A DNA stretch of 42,588 bases, from positions 1 through 42,588 of the forward strand of contig JAKLFM010000024.1 in assembly GCA_022711175.1 (NCBI GenBank). The letters run 5' to 3'. Below the pieces are notes generated by a model. That model did no database searches. It was not told where the DNA came from and saw nothing but the letters and a program-made list of their open reading frames with translations. This document shows positions 17,359 to 26,042 of the stretch, one piece after another (position 1 is the stretch's first letter; each line of letters opens with the position of its first letter). The position numbers were made by a program, and so were the translations under genes. The stretch is from Bacteroidota bacterium. Its GTDB lineage: Bacteria > Bacteroidota > Bacteroidia > Bacteroidales > UBA4417.

Positions 17359-17391
17359 CAAAAATAACGTTTATTACCGGTTAATAGTCAA
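17359..17391 (-). promoter_or_regulatory. Promoter of argS
   Basis: On the minus strand, -7 box TATTTTTG (17366-17359) matches TAnnTTTG, with a TTG at 17391-17389 as -33 element and a 22-base spacer. It lies 20 bases before the argS ATG. Confidence 0.5.
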
Positions 17392-17432
17392 CCACTGTGA
17401 GGTATCCGATAAACCGTTGAACTTTAATGCAA

Positions 17433-19436
17433 CTAATACACGATCAGTTTATCAAGAAAAACGGTTCCCCCGGTTATGATTCGGATTGCATAAATACCCG
17501 GAGAAAAGACACTCAGATCGATGAGTCTCAATCCCCTGCACTCACAGGTGTTTTCGTACAAACACTTTCCGCTGCCATTATATACACTTACCCTTGCCTT
17601 GCCTTCACATCCGGTAAGATCAATAGAAACATTGCCTGTTGCCGGATTGGGGAAAACACGAACCCCCTGATCTGCAGTGGTTATGATTCCTGTTGAGCAG
17701 TCGGCACCAGTAATATTAACATCCATCCAGGCTAACCTGTCGGCAATCGTTTGTTTCAATATATTTACATAATAGGCTACATTGGGGGATCCCAGGTTTG
17801 GCCATCGTTCAAAATTAAGGCTGGCCGACGATTCTATAGTTGAGAAAGTAGAATCAAGAAAATTATACATATTCTGCATATTCCACACATTAGCCCTGAC
17901 AGATTCCCATCGGCAATGAACCTGCTGCAGGAACAGAGAATCGGTATGAAAAATGCTCCACCAGTCAGGATAAGGCCAGTGCGGGTGAGTAACCTCCCAC
18001 ACCCAGTCAGTAATACAGCAGAAAGCCTGGTCATAATCATAAGGGGGGCCTATCTTTAGTTTACCTCCGTCGGTATCTTTTTCCTTGTAGAGGTATGTGC
18101 TTCTTCCGTAACTATCATAGTTGGTTGATAGCTCATTCACAAACATAAAGTCGATGAATGTCATTTCGTCGATCCATTTCCGGTATCCGTTAATCGGGTC
18201 TCTGAAATTGGGTTGGTGAAGGCTGTACTCAAAGTTGTCAACATAGGTTTTGATATAACCAGCCTGCTGAGGCATGATATCAGCAGCCTTAGGATATACA
18301 TACTTGAACTCCACCGGCAAGCCAGATGTTGCATAGTTGACTGGCAGATACTGGGATAGCCAGGCATAAGGATCACCATTGATATTCATTTCTATGATAT
18401 AACCTCCGGTAAGTTCAACACCCGTTGTATCTTCCGGTTTTAGCTTCGCTATGTCAACCCTGTTGTTATCCCGCTTAATCTTTTCAGTAAGGGTATATAA
18501 TCCCTGGTATTCTCCATCCAGCACCATCTCAAAATATTTTGTACGGGGTGCATACCTTCCCATGCGGCGCGAGAACTCATAGATGAAGGTATTGTACATG
18601 AGCGTAGGATCTGTCGATTCGGATTTGAACATCCAGTCATTCTCCGAAGGCAGGCCCAGCAAAGTTGTATCTATATCGTTACCTGAAACATCTGATAAAT
18701 CAAGGTCATAGTTTTTCTTGGTACTCAGCAGCGTTGAAAAACCCTGTAATTCAATCATCATATTACCTTCATACTCATAATCGGTATCGTTAACATGATT
18801 AAGGACGCCTTCCCCGTGGTTGATAATCTGAATCACAGCCAATATTTTTGGATCATTCGGGATGAAACTTCCGTCAGTTTTCACTTTGATAATTGGCAGC
18901 GAAGAAGAACTAAAAGGAAAAGGTGCGGGTGCATTTGTTCCGAAATTGAGGCTCCAGCTAATAAGGGTACCCGTCTCTCCATTCGACCACTTATCGCGTA
19001 CCACAATTTTCCAGATACCATTAGGATTTTGCCCGTTATTTGCTGTTCCAACATATCCGGTAGGTCTGAAAGTGCCTGAGAACGGCGGATTTGCCTGATA
19101 AATAAAGTATTCTGCTTCATCGCGGAAAAAAGTGTCGGTAAAATTGTCGCCTTCATCACCAATGCCCGAAAAAAGTAAAAATGCAGAGCCGTCAGGAGAA
19201 ACTATTTTTACTTCCACATCACTGTCATACGTATGATTAAGGTTAAGCGCTACTTCAACGAGGCCGAAACCGGTGTTAATTTGTGAAGGCAGCCCGCTTA
19301 CGGTTATCGTAAACATATTGCTGCTTTCATCGTCAGGAACAGCAGCATTGACAACACTGTTGAAAACCTGTGAATAACCGGAGACTAACAGTCCTAAGGC
19401 AAATAAACTGAGAAGCAGAACTCTTTTCATCTTCAT
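17433..19436 (-). CDS. Secreted CotH-kinase family protein with P domain and T9SS sorting domain
   Basis: A 667-residue exported protein. Residues 1-22 are a Sec signal (RVLLLSLFALGLLVSGYSQ). Residues about 28-168 are a proprotein-convertase P domain (LNLNHTYDSDVEVKIVSPDG, NGIWKIVVRDKWSNGETG). Residues about 185-540 are a CotH domain, with the kinase-like motifs LDGEYQGLYTLTEKIKRD and GPPYDYDQAF; CotH proteins of spore formers are atypical protein kinases. The last 75 residues are a T9SS sorting domain (VFPNPATGNVSIDL, SPGIYAIRI, FLDKLIVY). It is probably surface-attached; substrate unknown. The start is uncertain by two codons: the second ATG (19430) has AAGGAA at a better distance than the first. 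Confidence 0.92.
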   Translation of the reverse strand: MKMKRVLLLSLFALGLLVSGYSQVFNSVVNAAVPDDESSNMFTITVSGLPSQINTGFGLVEVALNLNHTYDSDVEVKIVSPDGSAFLLFSGIGDEGDNFTDTFFRDEAEYFIYQANPPFSGTFRPTGYVGTANNGQNPNGIWKIVVRDKWSNGETGTLISWSLNFGTNAPAPFPFSSSSLPIIKVKTDGSFIPNDPKILAVIQIINHGEGVLNHVNDTDYEYEGNMMIELQGFSTLLSTKKNYDLDLSDVSGNDIDTTLLGLPSENDWMFKSESTDPTLMYNTFIYEFSRRMGRYAPRTKYFEMVLDGEYQGLYTLTEKIKRDNNRVDIAKLKPEDTTGVELTGGYIIEMNINGDPYAWLSQYLPVNYATSGLPVEFKYVYPKAADIMPQQAGYIKTYVDNFEYSLHQPNFRDPINGYRKWIDEMTFIDFMFVNELSTNYDSYGRSTYLYKEKDTDGGKLKIGPPYDYDQAFCCITDWVWEVTHPHWPYPDWWSIFHTDSLFLQQVHCRWESVRANVWNMQNMYNFLDSTFSTIESSASLNFERWPNLGSPNVAYYVNILKQTIADRLAWMDVNITGADCSTGIITTADQGVRVFPNPATGNVSIDLTGCEGKARVSVYNGSGKCLYENTCECRGLRLIDLSVFSPGIYAIRIITGGTVFLDKLIVY

Positions 19437-19476
19437 TTCCTTTAGTTATGGAACAATTCTTAATACATATTGTTTC

Positions 19477-19504
19477 CAAAGTTATAGCGAAATTTCAATT
19501 GCAA
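19477..19504 (-). promoter_or_regulatory. Promoter of the CotH-family gene
   Basis: On the minus strand, TAACTTTG (19484-19477) is an exact TAnnTTTG -7 box, with TTG at 19504-19502 upstream (17-base spacer). It lies about 40 bases before the start codon. Confidence 0.5.
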
Positions 19505-19617
19505 TATTAGTGTTTCAGGTCAATTTAATTTAGTATTCAACTTCTTCAAATGCATTTGTTTGAATAACTGTTCTTTATAGACTGATATGTAGTTTGAATA
19601 AATAGGTAATCAATTAT

Positions 19618-19647
19618 TTTGCAGGCAATTTTAAACTACTAACTTTG
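19618..19647 (+). promoter_or_regulatory. Promoter of the cyclic-2,3-diphosphoglycerate-synthetase-like gene
   Basis: -33 TTTG (19618-19621), 18-base spacer, exact -7 box TAACTTTG (19640-19647). The expected transcript start near 19653 leaves a leader of about 55 bases. Confidence 0.6.
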
Positions 19648-19708
19648 TAACATCAAATCATCTAATCACTACCACATCCAATAAATCTAACCCACTAAAC
19701 AAAGTTTT

Positions 19709-21052
19709 ATGCGACGAAACGTAATCATCATCGGAGCAGCAGGACGTGACTTTCACAACTTCAACACGTTTTTCAGGGGAAAGGCCGAATACAAAGTTGT
19801 GGCCTTTACTGCCGCCCAAATTCCCGATATCGACGGGCGAAAATACCCCAAAGAATTAGCAGGTGCAGACCTTTATCCTGATGGCATTCCTATTTTTGCC
19901 GAAGCCGACCTTCCCAAGCTCATAAAAGACCTGGATGTGGTTGATTGTGTTTTCTCATACAGCGACCTGCCATACCAGCGGGTTATGGGTATGAGCGCCC
20001 TTGTGAATGCTTGCGGAGCCAACTTTATTCTGCTCGGCCCCGGGGAAACCATGGTAAAAAGCACAAAACCGGTAATCGCTGTCGGAGCAACACGCACAGG
20101 ATGCGGAAAAAGCCAGACTTCGCGCCGGATTATTGAACTGCTCATGGCAAAAGGCCTCAAAGTGGTTGCAGTGCGTCATCCCATGCCTTATGGCGACCTC
20201 AATGCCCAGAAAGTTCAGCGGTTTGCCACGGTAGAAGACCTTGCAAAACACAAATGTACCATCGAGGAAATGGAAGAATATGAACCCCACGTGGTTCGTG
20301 GCAATGTTATCTATGCCGGTGTTGATTACGAAGCCATTCTTCGTGCAGCCGAAAACGACCCCGATGGCTGCGATGTTGTATTGTGGGATGGCGGTAACAA
20401 CGACTTCCCTTTCTATAAGCCTGATCTCACTGTTGGCGTTGCTGACCCTCACCGCCCGGGAGCCGAGGTTTCATATTATCCCGGCGAAGTAGTTGCACGC
20501 ATGTCCGATGTAATTGTGATCAACAAAATGGATTCGGCCGACAATGCCAATATCCAGAAAGTTCGCGATAATATCGCCAGGATTAATCCTAACGCCAAAG
20601 TAATTGATGGCGCATCACCTTTGACAGTAGATAAACCGGAACTTATCCGTGGGAAACGCGTTTTAGTGGTTGAAGACGGCCCGACACTTACCCATGGCGA
20701 AATGAAAATCGGCGCCGGCACCGTTGCCGCCACCAAGTACGGCGCAGCCGAACTGGTTGACCCTCGCGCATTTGCTGTTGGCAAACTGGCCGAAACCTTC
20801 AGGATTTATCCAAACATCGGTACATTGCTTCCAGCAATGGGTTACGGTGAAGAACAAACCCGCGACCTCGAAAAAACCATTGCCAATACGCCCTGCGACG
20901 CCGTGGTTATTGCGACCCCCATTGACCTCAACCGCATTGTAAAGATCAATAAGCCTTGCGTTAAAGTAGGGTACGATCTTCAGGAAATCGGCAAGCCCGA
21001 CCTTGCTGAAATTCTCGATGCCTTCGTTGAAAAACATGGCCTTAAAAAGTAA
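19709..21052 (+). CDS. Cyclic 2,3-diphosphoglycerate synthetase-like GTPase (COG2403)
   Basis: A 447-residue cytoplasmic protein. An N-terminal Rossmann-like domain (RNVIIIGAAGRDFHNFN) is followed by a P-loop at about residues 126-135 (GATRTGCGKS), the DVVLWDGGNNDFPF segment, and the VINKMDSAD motif typical of GTP-binding proteins. The closest family I know is archaeal cyclic 2,3-diphosphoglycerate synthetase, which makes a thermoprotective solute. Bacterial members are widespread in mesophiles, where that role is doubtful. A terminator hairpin follows, and pyrB-pyrI start about 70-100 bases further on, so a link to carbamoyl-phosphate or pyrimidine metabolism can be suggested but not shown. 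Family assignment is firm; function is not. Confidence 0.85.
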   Translation: MRRNVIIIGAAGRDFHNFNTFFRGKAEYKVVAFTAAQIPDIDGRKYPKELAGADLYPDGIPIFAEADLPKLIKDLDVVDCVFSYSDLPYQRVMGMSALVNACGANFILLGPGETMVKSTKPVIAVGATRTGCGKSQTSRRIIELLMAKGLKVVAVRHPMPYGDLNAQKVQRFATVEDLAKHKCTIEEMEEYEPHVVRGNVIYAGVDYEAILRAAENDPDGCDVVLWDGGNNDFPFYKPDLTVGVADPHRPGAEVSYYPGEVVARMSDVIVINKMDSADNANIQKVRDNIARINPNAKVIDGASPLTVDKPELIRGKRVLVVEDGPTLTHGEMKIGAGTVAATKYGAAELVDPRAFAVGKLAETFRIYPNIGTLLPAMGYGEEQTRDLEKTIANTPCDAVVIATPIDLNRIVKINKPCVKVGYDLQEIGKPDLAEILDAFVEKHGLKK

Positions 21053-21058
21053 AGCAAT

Positions 21059-21088
21059 AAAAAGCGGTCGCGAGGCCGCTTTTTTTTT
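21059..21088 (+). terminator. Rho-independent terminator after the COG2403 gene
   Basis: AAAAAGCGG pairs with CCGCTTTTT around the loop TCGCGAGG, immediately followed by a T-run (9-bp stem counting the A/T flank). It starts 7 bases after the stop codon. Confidence 0.85.
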
Positions 21089-21130
21089 GCCCAATTTGCA
21101 AAATCGCCTTTACACAACCTTATCAATACC

Positions 21131-21138
21131 TATCTTTA
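21131..21138 (+). promoter_or_regulatory. Candidate -7 box of pyrBI
   Basis: TATCTTTA differs from TAnnTTTG at the last base and lies 18 bases before the pyrB ATG, between the upstream terminator and the gene. No -33 box is found at the expected distance. Confidence 0.3.
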
Positions 21139-21155
21139 GAAGCCAAAAAAATAAC

Positions 21156-22070
21156 ATGACCATGAAAGGTAAAAGCCTGATTTCCATAACTGATTACACA
21201 AAGGACGAGTACCTGAAAATTCTCGAAACAGCAGCTGGATTCGAAGCCAATCCTAACCAGAAGTTGTTAAGCGACAAGGTAGTAGCTTCCTTATTCTTTG
21301 AACCTTCGACCCGAACCCGCCTGAGCTTCGAAACTGCCGCAAACCGGCTCGGTGCAAGGGTGATTGGTTTCAGCGACTCGGGCAGCACAAGCGTTCAGAA
21401 AGGTGAAACACTGAAGGACACCATCATCATGGTAAGCAGTTATGCCGATATTATCGTGATGCGCCACCCGCGAGAAGGTGCTGCCCGCTGGGCCAGCGAA
21501 GTTTCATCGGTGCCGGTAATAAATGCCGGCGACGGAGCCAATCAGCATCCCACACAGTGCATGCTCGATCTTTACACCATACTGCAAACCCAGCGAACAC
21601 TCAACAACCTGAATATCGCGATGGTCGGCGACCTCAAGTATGGGCGCACCGTTCATTCGCTGGTACAGGCTATGTGCAACTTTAACGCCACGTTCCACCT
21701 GGTTTCGCCACAGGAACTGAAACTACCGAGTGTTACAAAAATGCATATCAAGGATGCAAACCTCAAATATGAGCAATACACCGAGCTGGCGGATGTGATT
21801 CCCTTTGCCGACATCATCTACATGACACGCATCCAGAAAGAGCGCTTCAGCGACCCGATTGAGTACGAAAAAGTGAAAAACAGTTATGTGCTTACCAAAG
21901 CAATGCTCGAAGGCTGTAAGCCCAATATGAAAATTCTTCACCCACTGCCCCGCGTTAACGAGATAAGCGAAGATGTTGACACAACCAAACAGGCTTACTA
22001 TTTCAAGCAGGCCGAAAACGGTGTGTATGTTCGCCAGGCATTACTGGCAACTATCCTGGGAGCAAAATAA
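21156..22070 (+). CDS. pyrB: Aspartate carbamoyltransferase, catalytic subunit
   Basis: A 304-residue enzyme joining carbamoyl phosphate and aspartate in the first committed step of pyrimidine synthesis. Motifs include the carbamoyl-phosphate loop FFEPSTRTRLSFE, GSTSVQKGETLKDT, RHPREGA, GDGANQHPTQ, and HPLPRVNEIS near the end. I choose the ATG at 21156 (the ATG at 21162 is equally possible). The frame stays open back to 21003, but that would overlap the previous gene and its terminator. pyrI follows after 30 bases, so a regulated PyrB-PyrI holoenzyme is expected. Confidence 0.97.
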   Translation: MTMKGKSLISITDYTKDEYLKILETAAGFEANPNQKLLSDKVVASLFFEPSTRTRLSFETAANRLGARVIGFSDSGSTSVQKGETLKDTIIMVSSYADIIVMRHPREGAARWASEVSSVPVINAGDGANQHPTQCMLDLYTILQTQRTLNNLNIAMVGDLKYGRTVHSLVQAMCNFNATFHLVSPQELKLPSVTKMHIKDANLKYEQYTELADVIPFADIIYMTRIQKERFSDPIEYEKVKNSYVLTKAMLEGCKPNMKILHPLPRVNEISEDVDTTKQAYYFKQAENGVYVRQALLATILGAK

Positions 22071-22100
22071 GGCTTTTACAACGATTTAATAACCAATAAA

Positions 22101-22562
22101 ATGGACAAAGAAACCCGCGAACTTAAAGTAACGGCCATCGAAAACGGCACCGTTATTGACCATATACCCGCCAACAATGTTTTTAAGGTCATTCGTATCC
22201 TAAACCTCGAAAACAATAATCACCAGGTACTGTTTGGCGACAATCTCGATAGTGAGAAATACGGCAAGAAAGGGATTATTAAGGTTAGCAATACTTTTTT
22301 TGCACCTGACGAAATCAACAAAATTGCACTCGTTGCCCCAACCGCAACACTTATCGTGATCAGGAATTTTAAAGTGGTTGAGAAAACGAAGGTTGAAGTC
22401 CCTGATGAAATTATCAAAATTGTGAAATGCTTCAATCCCGGGTGTATTACCAACCATGAAAATATCACGACCCGGTTCAAAGTGATTGACAAAGCCGAAA
22501 TGAAACTCAAATGTCATTACTGCGAGAAAAGTATCGCCAGGAACAATATCATTTTCGCCTGA
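22101..22562 (+). CDS. pyrI: Aspartate carbamoyltransferase, regulatory subunit
   Basis: A 153-residue regulatory chain that binds nucleotide effectors and holds the PyrB trimers together. The N-terminal allosteric domain contains KVTAIENGTVIDHIPA. The C-terminal zinc domain has four cysteines in the pattern CFNPGC ... CHYC. Length and motifs are normal. It follows pyrB in the usual order. Confidence 0.97.
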   Translation: MDKETRELKVTAIENGTVIDHIPANNVFKVIRILNLENNNHQVLFGDNLDSEKYGKKGIIKVSNTFFAPDEINKIALVAPTATLIVIRNFKVVEKTKVEVPDEIIKIVKCFNPGCITNHENITTRFKVIDKAEMKLKCHYCEKSIARNNIIFA

Positions 22563-22602
22563 TTCAACCGATCAAGATTGCTCATTTCCAATAATTTATA
22601 TC

Positions 22603-23853
22603 ATGAAACAACTGTTGTTCATTGCCGGGCTGTCGCTAATGGTAACGTACCTTTCAGCACAAAAGCCTGCTCAAGATAAGGGCCTGTTTAAAATATACGA
22701 ACCCGGGTATTTCCAGAACACAATTCTCAAAGGAATTGAAGAATACCAGTCAACAAAGGAAATGCCTGCACCAAAGAAAACTTTTAAAGCCGACCCTGCT
22801 ACTTTCCGCATTCCCACTGATAAAAATTCATTTAAGCAATACTGGCATAACGATCCCGTTTCGCAGGGGAAAACAAATACCTGCTGGTGTTTCTCAACCA
22901 ACTCTTTCTTTGAATCGGAAATATTTCGCCTTACCGGACAAAAGGTGCGCCTATCGGAAATGTACACCGTTTATTATGAGTACCTCGAACGTGCCGAAAC
23001 ATGGGTTAAAACCAGGGGAAACATATACATCGGCGAAGGATCGGAAGGAAATGCCGTGACCAAAATCTGGAAAAAATACGGCTGTATTCCTTACGAAAGT
23101 TTTACAGGATTGTTGCCCGGCCAGAAGTTTTACGATCACGAGACAATGTTTGAAGAAATAAAAGGTTATTGCGATTTCGTGAAAAAGAACAACCTGTGGG
23201 ACGAAGCCGCTGTTGTAGCCAATTTCAATGCCATACTTAATCACTATTTAGGAGAGCCTCCCACAACAGTTGTCGTGAACGGAAAGTCGCTGAGCCCGAT
23301 GCAATACATGACCGATGTGCTCAAATTCAAACCCGACGATTATTGCGATGTGCTCAGCTACATGCAACAGCCCTACTGGAAACAGGTTGAATATGAAGTA
23401 CCCGACAACTGGTGGCATAACAAGGATTATTACAATGTGCCGCTTAACGATTATATGGCTGTGATTAAGAATTCATTGAAAAAGGGTTACACAGTAGCAA
23501 TAGGCGGCGATGTTTCGGAAGCTGGTTTCCTTGCCCGCGAAGCCAACGCTGCCGTTATTCCCTCGTTCGACATTCCCTCGTCAGCGATTGACGAAAACGC
23601 ACGACAGTTCAGGTTTAGCAACGAAACCACCACCGACGATCATGGTATGCATATAGTTGGCTATCTTGAAAAAGAAGGAGTGACGTGGTTCCTGGTTAAG
23701 GACTCGGGCGCCGGCAGCCGCACCGGGGGAAAGGAAAAGAACCCGAATTTCGGCTATTATTTCTTTCACGAGGATTATGTAAAGCTCAAAATGATGGACA
23801 TCATGGTGCATAAGGATATGATGAAGGAGTTGCTGCCAAAATTCAATAAATAA
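22603..23853 (+). CDS. Secreted C1 family peptidase (aminopeptidase C / bleomycin-hydrolase-like)
   Basis: A 416-residue protein with a Sec signal (MKQLLFIAGLSLMVTYLSAQ), so periplasmic. The papain-like catalytic Cys is in VSQGKTNTCWCFSTNSFFESE at about residue 96-97 with its oxyanion Gln upstream, and the His is in DDHGMHIVGY. At the usual Asn position the sequence reads FLVKDSGAG, i.e. Asp in place of the Asn of VKNSWG. The C-terminal FFHEDYVKLKMMDIMVHKDM is typical of the Bacteroidota branch of this family. It lies 40 bases after pyrI, so it may be cotranscribed by read-through, without a clear functional link. Confidence 0.88.
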   Translation: MKQLLFIAGLSLMVTYLSAQKPAQDKGLFKIYEPGYFQNTILKGIEEYQSTKEMPAPKKTFKADPATFRIPTDKNSFKQYWHNDPVSQGKTNTCWCFSTNSFFESEIFRLTGQKVRLSEMYTVYYEYLERAETWVKTRGNIYIGEGSEGNAVTKIWKKYGCIPYESFTGLLPGQKFYDHETMFEEIKGYCDFVKKNNLWDEAAVVANFNAILNHYLGEPPTTVVVNGKSLSPMQYMTDVLKFKPDDYCDVLSYMQQPYWKQVEYEVPDNWWHNKDYYNVPLNDYMAVIKNSLKKGYTVAIGGDVSEAGFLAREANAAVIPSFDIPSSAIDENARQFRFSNETTTDDHGMHIVGYLEKEGVTWFLVKDSGAGSRTGGKEKNPNFGYYFFHEDYVKLKMMDIMVHKDMMKELLPKFNK

Positions 23854-23957
23854 TTTCTACCAACCATTGGTGCCCGAAACTCCCGGCACCTGGACTATTG
23901 TCTGGTGTCGGCAGAATCAGGGAATTTTCAACACTTGCCGATTAATTCTTCATCCGG

Positions 23958-24713
23958 ATGCAACACATTTCGCACCGTATCGAACACCATACCGAGCCCC
24001 GGGAAGGTTACATCAGGAAACTGATTGCTGAAGGCGAGCACCAGCGGCTTGACTTTAAATTCGGGATTACCGACTCCAGAAAAATCGCACGTACACTTGC
24101 TGCATTTTCGAATACCGATGGTGGAAGGCTGCTTGTAGGTGTGAAGGATAACGGCGCCATTGCAGGTGTAAGGTCAGAAGAAGAGTTTTACATGGTGCAA
24201 GCCGCATCCGATTTATATACACGACCAGTAGTTCCTTTTCAGGTGAAAGAATGGAGTGTTGAAAAAAAAACTGTCCTCGAAATTATTATCCTTCCTCAGC
24301 CAAAAATCCTCTGCAAGGCTCCCGGTAAAGACGGTGCACTACAAGTATTTATCCGCGTGAAGGCCGAAAACCTGCCTATGAACAGTGTTTGGCTTAAAGC
24401 TTGGCATATGAGGCATTCAGGCACCGGTGTTACGATACATTATTCGGAAAAGGAAAAATACTTGTTCAGCTACCTGGAAAACAACTCATTAATAACGCTC
24501 TCCAAATATTGTCGCCTGGCCGGCGTTCACCGGAAATCTGCTGAAAATATTCTGGCAGCTTTCTTAGCCTTGGGGATGATTGAAATGGTTTTCAGCGAAA
24601 CCGGCAATCTTTATAAACTTTCCGATCAATACCTTACAATCTCGCCCGAACAAAGAGAAGACAGCATGATCCGCTTGCTGGCATGGCAAAGTAACAAACT
24701 GAATATTTTATAG
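23958..24713 (+). CDS. AlbA_2 (Schlafen-type) ATP-binding domain protein with winged-helix C-terminus
   Basis: A 251-residue cytoplasmic protein. Residues about 18-140 form an AlbA_2 domain: EGEHQRLDFKFGI, then RTLAAFSNTDGGRLLVGVKDNGAIAGV, the classic glycine-rich segment of this family. The C-terminal part (residues 165-250) looks like a winged helix (SLITLSKYCRLAGVHRKSAENILAAFLALGMIE). Proteins of this type are often putative transcription factors or nucleic-acid-binding ATPases. The ATG is 104 bases after the peptidase stop, and dgkA follows after 8 bases, so the two are probably cotranscribed. Substrate unknown. Confidence 0.85.
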   Translation: MQHISHRIEHHTEPREGYIRKLIAEGEHQRLDFKFGITDSRKIARTLAAFSNTDGGRLLVGVKDNGAIAGVRSEEEFYMVQAASDLYTRPVVPFQVKEWSVEKKTVLEIIILPQPKILCKAPGKDGALQVFIRVKAENLPMNSVWLKAWHMRHSGTGVTIHYSEKEKYLFSYLENNSLITLSKYCRLAGVHRKSAENILAAFLALGMIEMVFSETGNLYKLSDQYLTISPEQREDSMIRLLAWQSNKLNIL

Positions 24714-24721
24714 TTAGTATC

Positions 24722-25090
24722 ATGAAAAATAATCACTCAATCATTAGTAGTTTCCTGAACGCATGGCATGGAATGATGCGAGTACTGCCCCGGCAACGCA
24801 ACTTTATGATCGAAATCTCAATAACGCTCATGGTGGTTGCTGCCGGGTTTTTACTTCGTATTGATGCTGTTGCATGGTGTATTATCTTGATATGCATAGG
24901 TGTGGTTATTGCATTCGAAGCCATAAACACTGCCCTCGAACATCTGGCCGATGCTGTGAATCCTGAAACACATCCGCTGGTTGGCAAAGCAAAAGACGTG
25001 GCTGCGGCAGCAGTTTTAATCGCTTCGATTGTTGCCGGAATCGTTGGCATCATTATCTTTGCTCCCCGAATTATTGCCATACTTTTATAG
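24722..25090 (+). CDS. dgkA: Diacylglycerol kinase family protein (DgkA type)
   Basis: A 122-residue membrane protein with three predicted transmembrane helices and the family core FEAINTALEHLADAVNPETH, followed by GKAKDVAAAAVL. Family members phosphorylate diacylglycerol or undecaprenol at the inner membrane; which one cannot be told from sequence. It follows the AlbA_2 gene by 8 bases and precedes the GlcNAc-kinase-like gene by 28, in a likely operon. Confidence 0.9.
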   Translation: MKNNHSIISSFLNAWHGMMRVLPRQRNFMIEISITLMVVAAGFLLRIDAVAWCIILICIGVVIAFEAINTALEHLADAVNPETHPLVGKAKDVAAAAVLIASIVAGIVGIIIFAPRIIAILL

Positions 25091-25118
25091 GCAAACAATT
25101 GCACTCAAATATCAGTTT

Positions 25119-25955
25119 ATGAAATTAATTGCCGACGGAGGCTCTACCAAAACCGACTGGCGCTTATTGCACGAAGGAAGAGAATTCAAACAACTCCAAT
25201 CAACAGGCTTCAATCCATACCTTGTCACATCAGAACAAATTGAAGAAATCCTGTGGAAAGAGCTACAACCATTTATTGACAATAAAGCTGTTACCGAGGT
25301 ATATTATTATGGTGCAGGTTGTTCAACGCCTTCAAAAAATATGGTGATTGAAAGAGCCTTCGAGAATGTTTTTCCGCAAGCCAGTTTCTTTATTGACCAT
25401 GACCTTTTGGGTGCTGCCCGTTCGGTGTGCGGAAGCAGCGAAGGAATTGCATGCATACTTGGAACCGGCTCAAACTCATGCTATTATGATGGGAAAACAG
25501 TAGTTGACCACATTTTTTCATTGGGTTACTTTTTTGGTGACGAAGGCAGCGGGGCTTACATGGGAAAACAATTACTCTCGGCATACCTACACAATGAACT
25601 TCCTGCCGAACTCGCTTCGGCTTTCAGGTCGGAGCACATGCTCAGCAACGAAAACATTCTCGATGCAGTTTATAATAAACCGGCGCCAAGCAGGTTCCTG
25701 GCCTCATTCAGCAAATTTATCAGCGATAATCGCGAACACCCTTATATTAATAACCTCATTCACGAAAACTTCAGAAGTTTCTACAAATACCAGGTCATTT
25801 GCTATCCCAGGCATAAAGAGATTCCTGTAAGTTTCGTTGGTTCGGTGGCCTATCATTACCAGGATATTTTGATTGAAACGGGCAAAGAGTTTGAAATTAC
25901 AGCCGGAAAAATAATACAGGCACCTATTGACGGTTTGGTTGAATTTCACCGTTAG
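25119..25955 (+). CDS. BadF/BadG-type ATPase, N-acetylglucosamine-kinase-like
   Basis: A 278-residue ASKHA-fold kinase. The phosphate loop ADGGSTKTDW is at residues 5-14, followed by YYYGAGC, the ACILGTGSNSCYYDG segment and GDEGSGAYMGKQLL. This combination is typical of GlcNAc/glucosamine kinases of Bacteroidota, which may serve amino-sugar recycling. I use the ATG at 25119. An in-frame ATG at 25029 would overlap dgkA and adds residues with no family match. The protein is cytoplasmic and last in a run of closely spaced plus-strand genes. Confidence 0.88.
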   Translation: MKLIADGGSTKTDWRLLHEGREFKQLQSTGFNPYLVTSEQIEEILWKELQPFIDNKAVTEVYYYGAGCSTPSKNMVIERAFENVFPQASFFIDHDLLGAARSVCGSSEGIACILGTGSNSCYYDGKTVVDHIFSLGYFFGDEGSGAYMGKQLLSAYLHNELPAELASAFRSEHMLSNENILDAVYNKPAPSRFLASFSKFISDNREHPYINNLIHENFRSFYKYQVICYPRHKEIPVSFVGSVAYHYQDILIETGKEFEITAGKIIQAPIDGLVEFHR

Positions 25956-26042
25956 CACTCCTGTAATTGATATCAGGGAAATACCTCGTAAGGAACTTGA
26001 AGCCAGGCACTAAGGGAGCGGTTTACTGTGCAGGGCGGCTCT

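Noticed and set aside
17340..17430. T-box or other leader control of argS
   Set aside because: The distance from promoter to ATG is only about 15 bases, leaving no room for a structured leader.
19955..20452. 165-residue ORF on the minus strand
   Set aside because: It lies wholly inside the COG2403 gene, has no family features and a composition typical of antisense frames.
21003..21155. Longer pyrB start giving a 355-residue protein
   Set aside because: It would overlap the previous gene and run through its terminator; the first 51 residues match nothing in PyrB, which begins near MTMKGKSL.
23870..23925. Terminator after the C1 peptidase gene
   Set aside because: GGTGCC and GGCACC can pair, but the loop is followed by no T-run and the sequence looks like a decayed copy of the GC-rich repeat text.
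25985..26042. Bidirectional terminator between the GlcNAc-kinase-like gene and msrB
   Set aside because: AGGGAGC and GCTCTTT pair only with two G-U pairs and a long loop, too weak to list.
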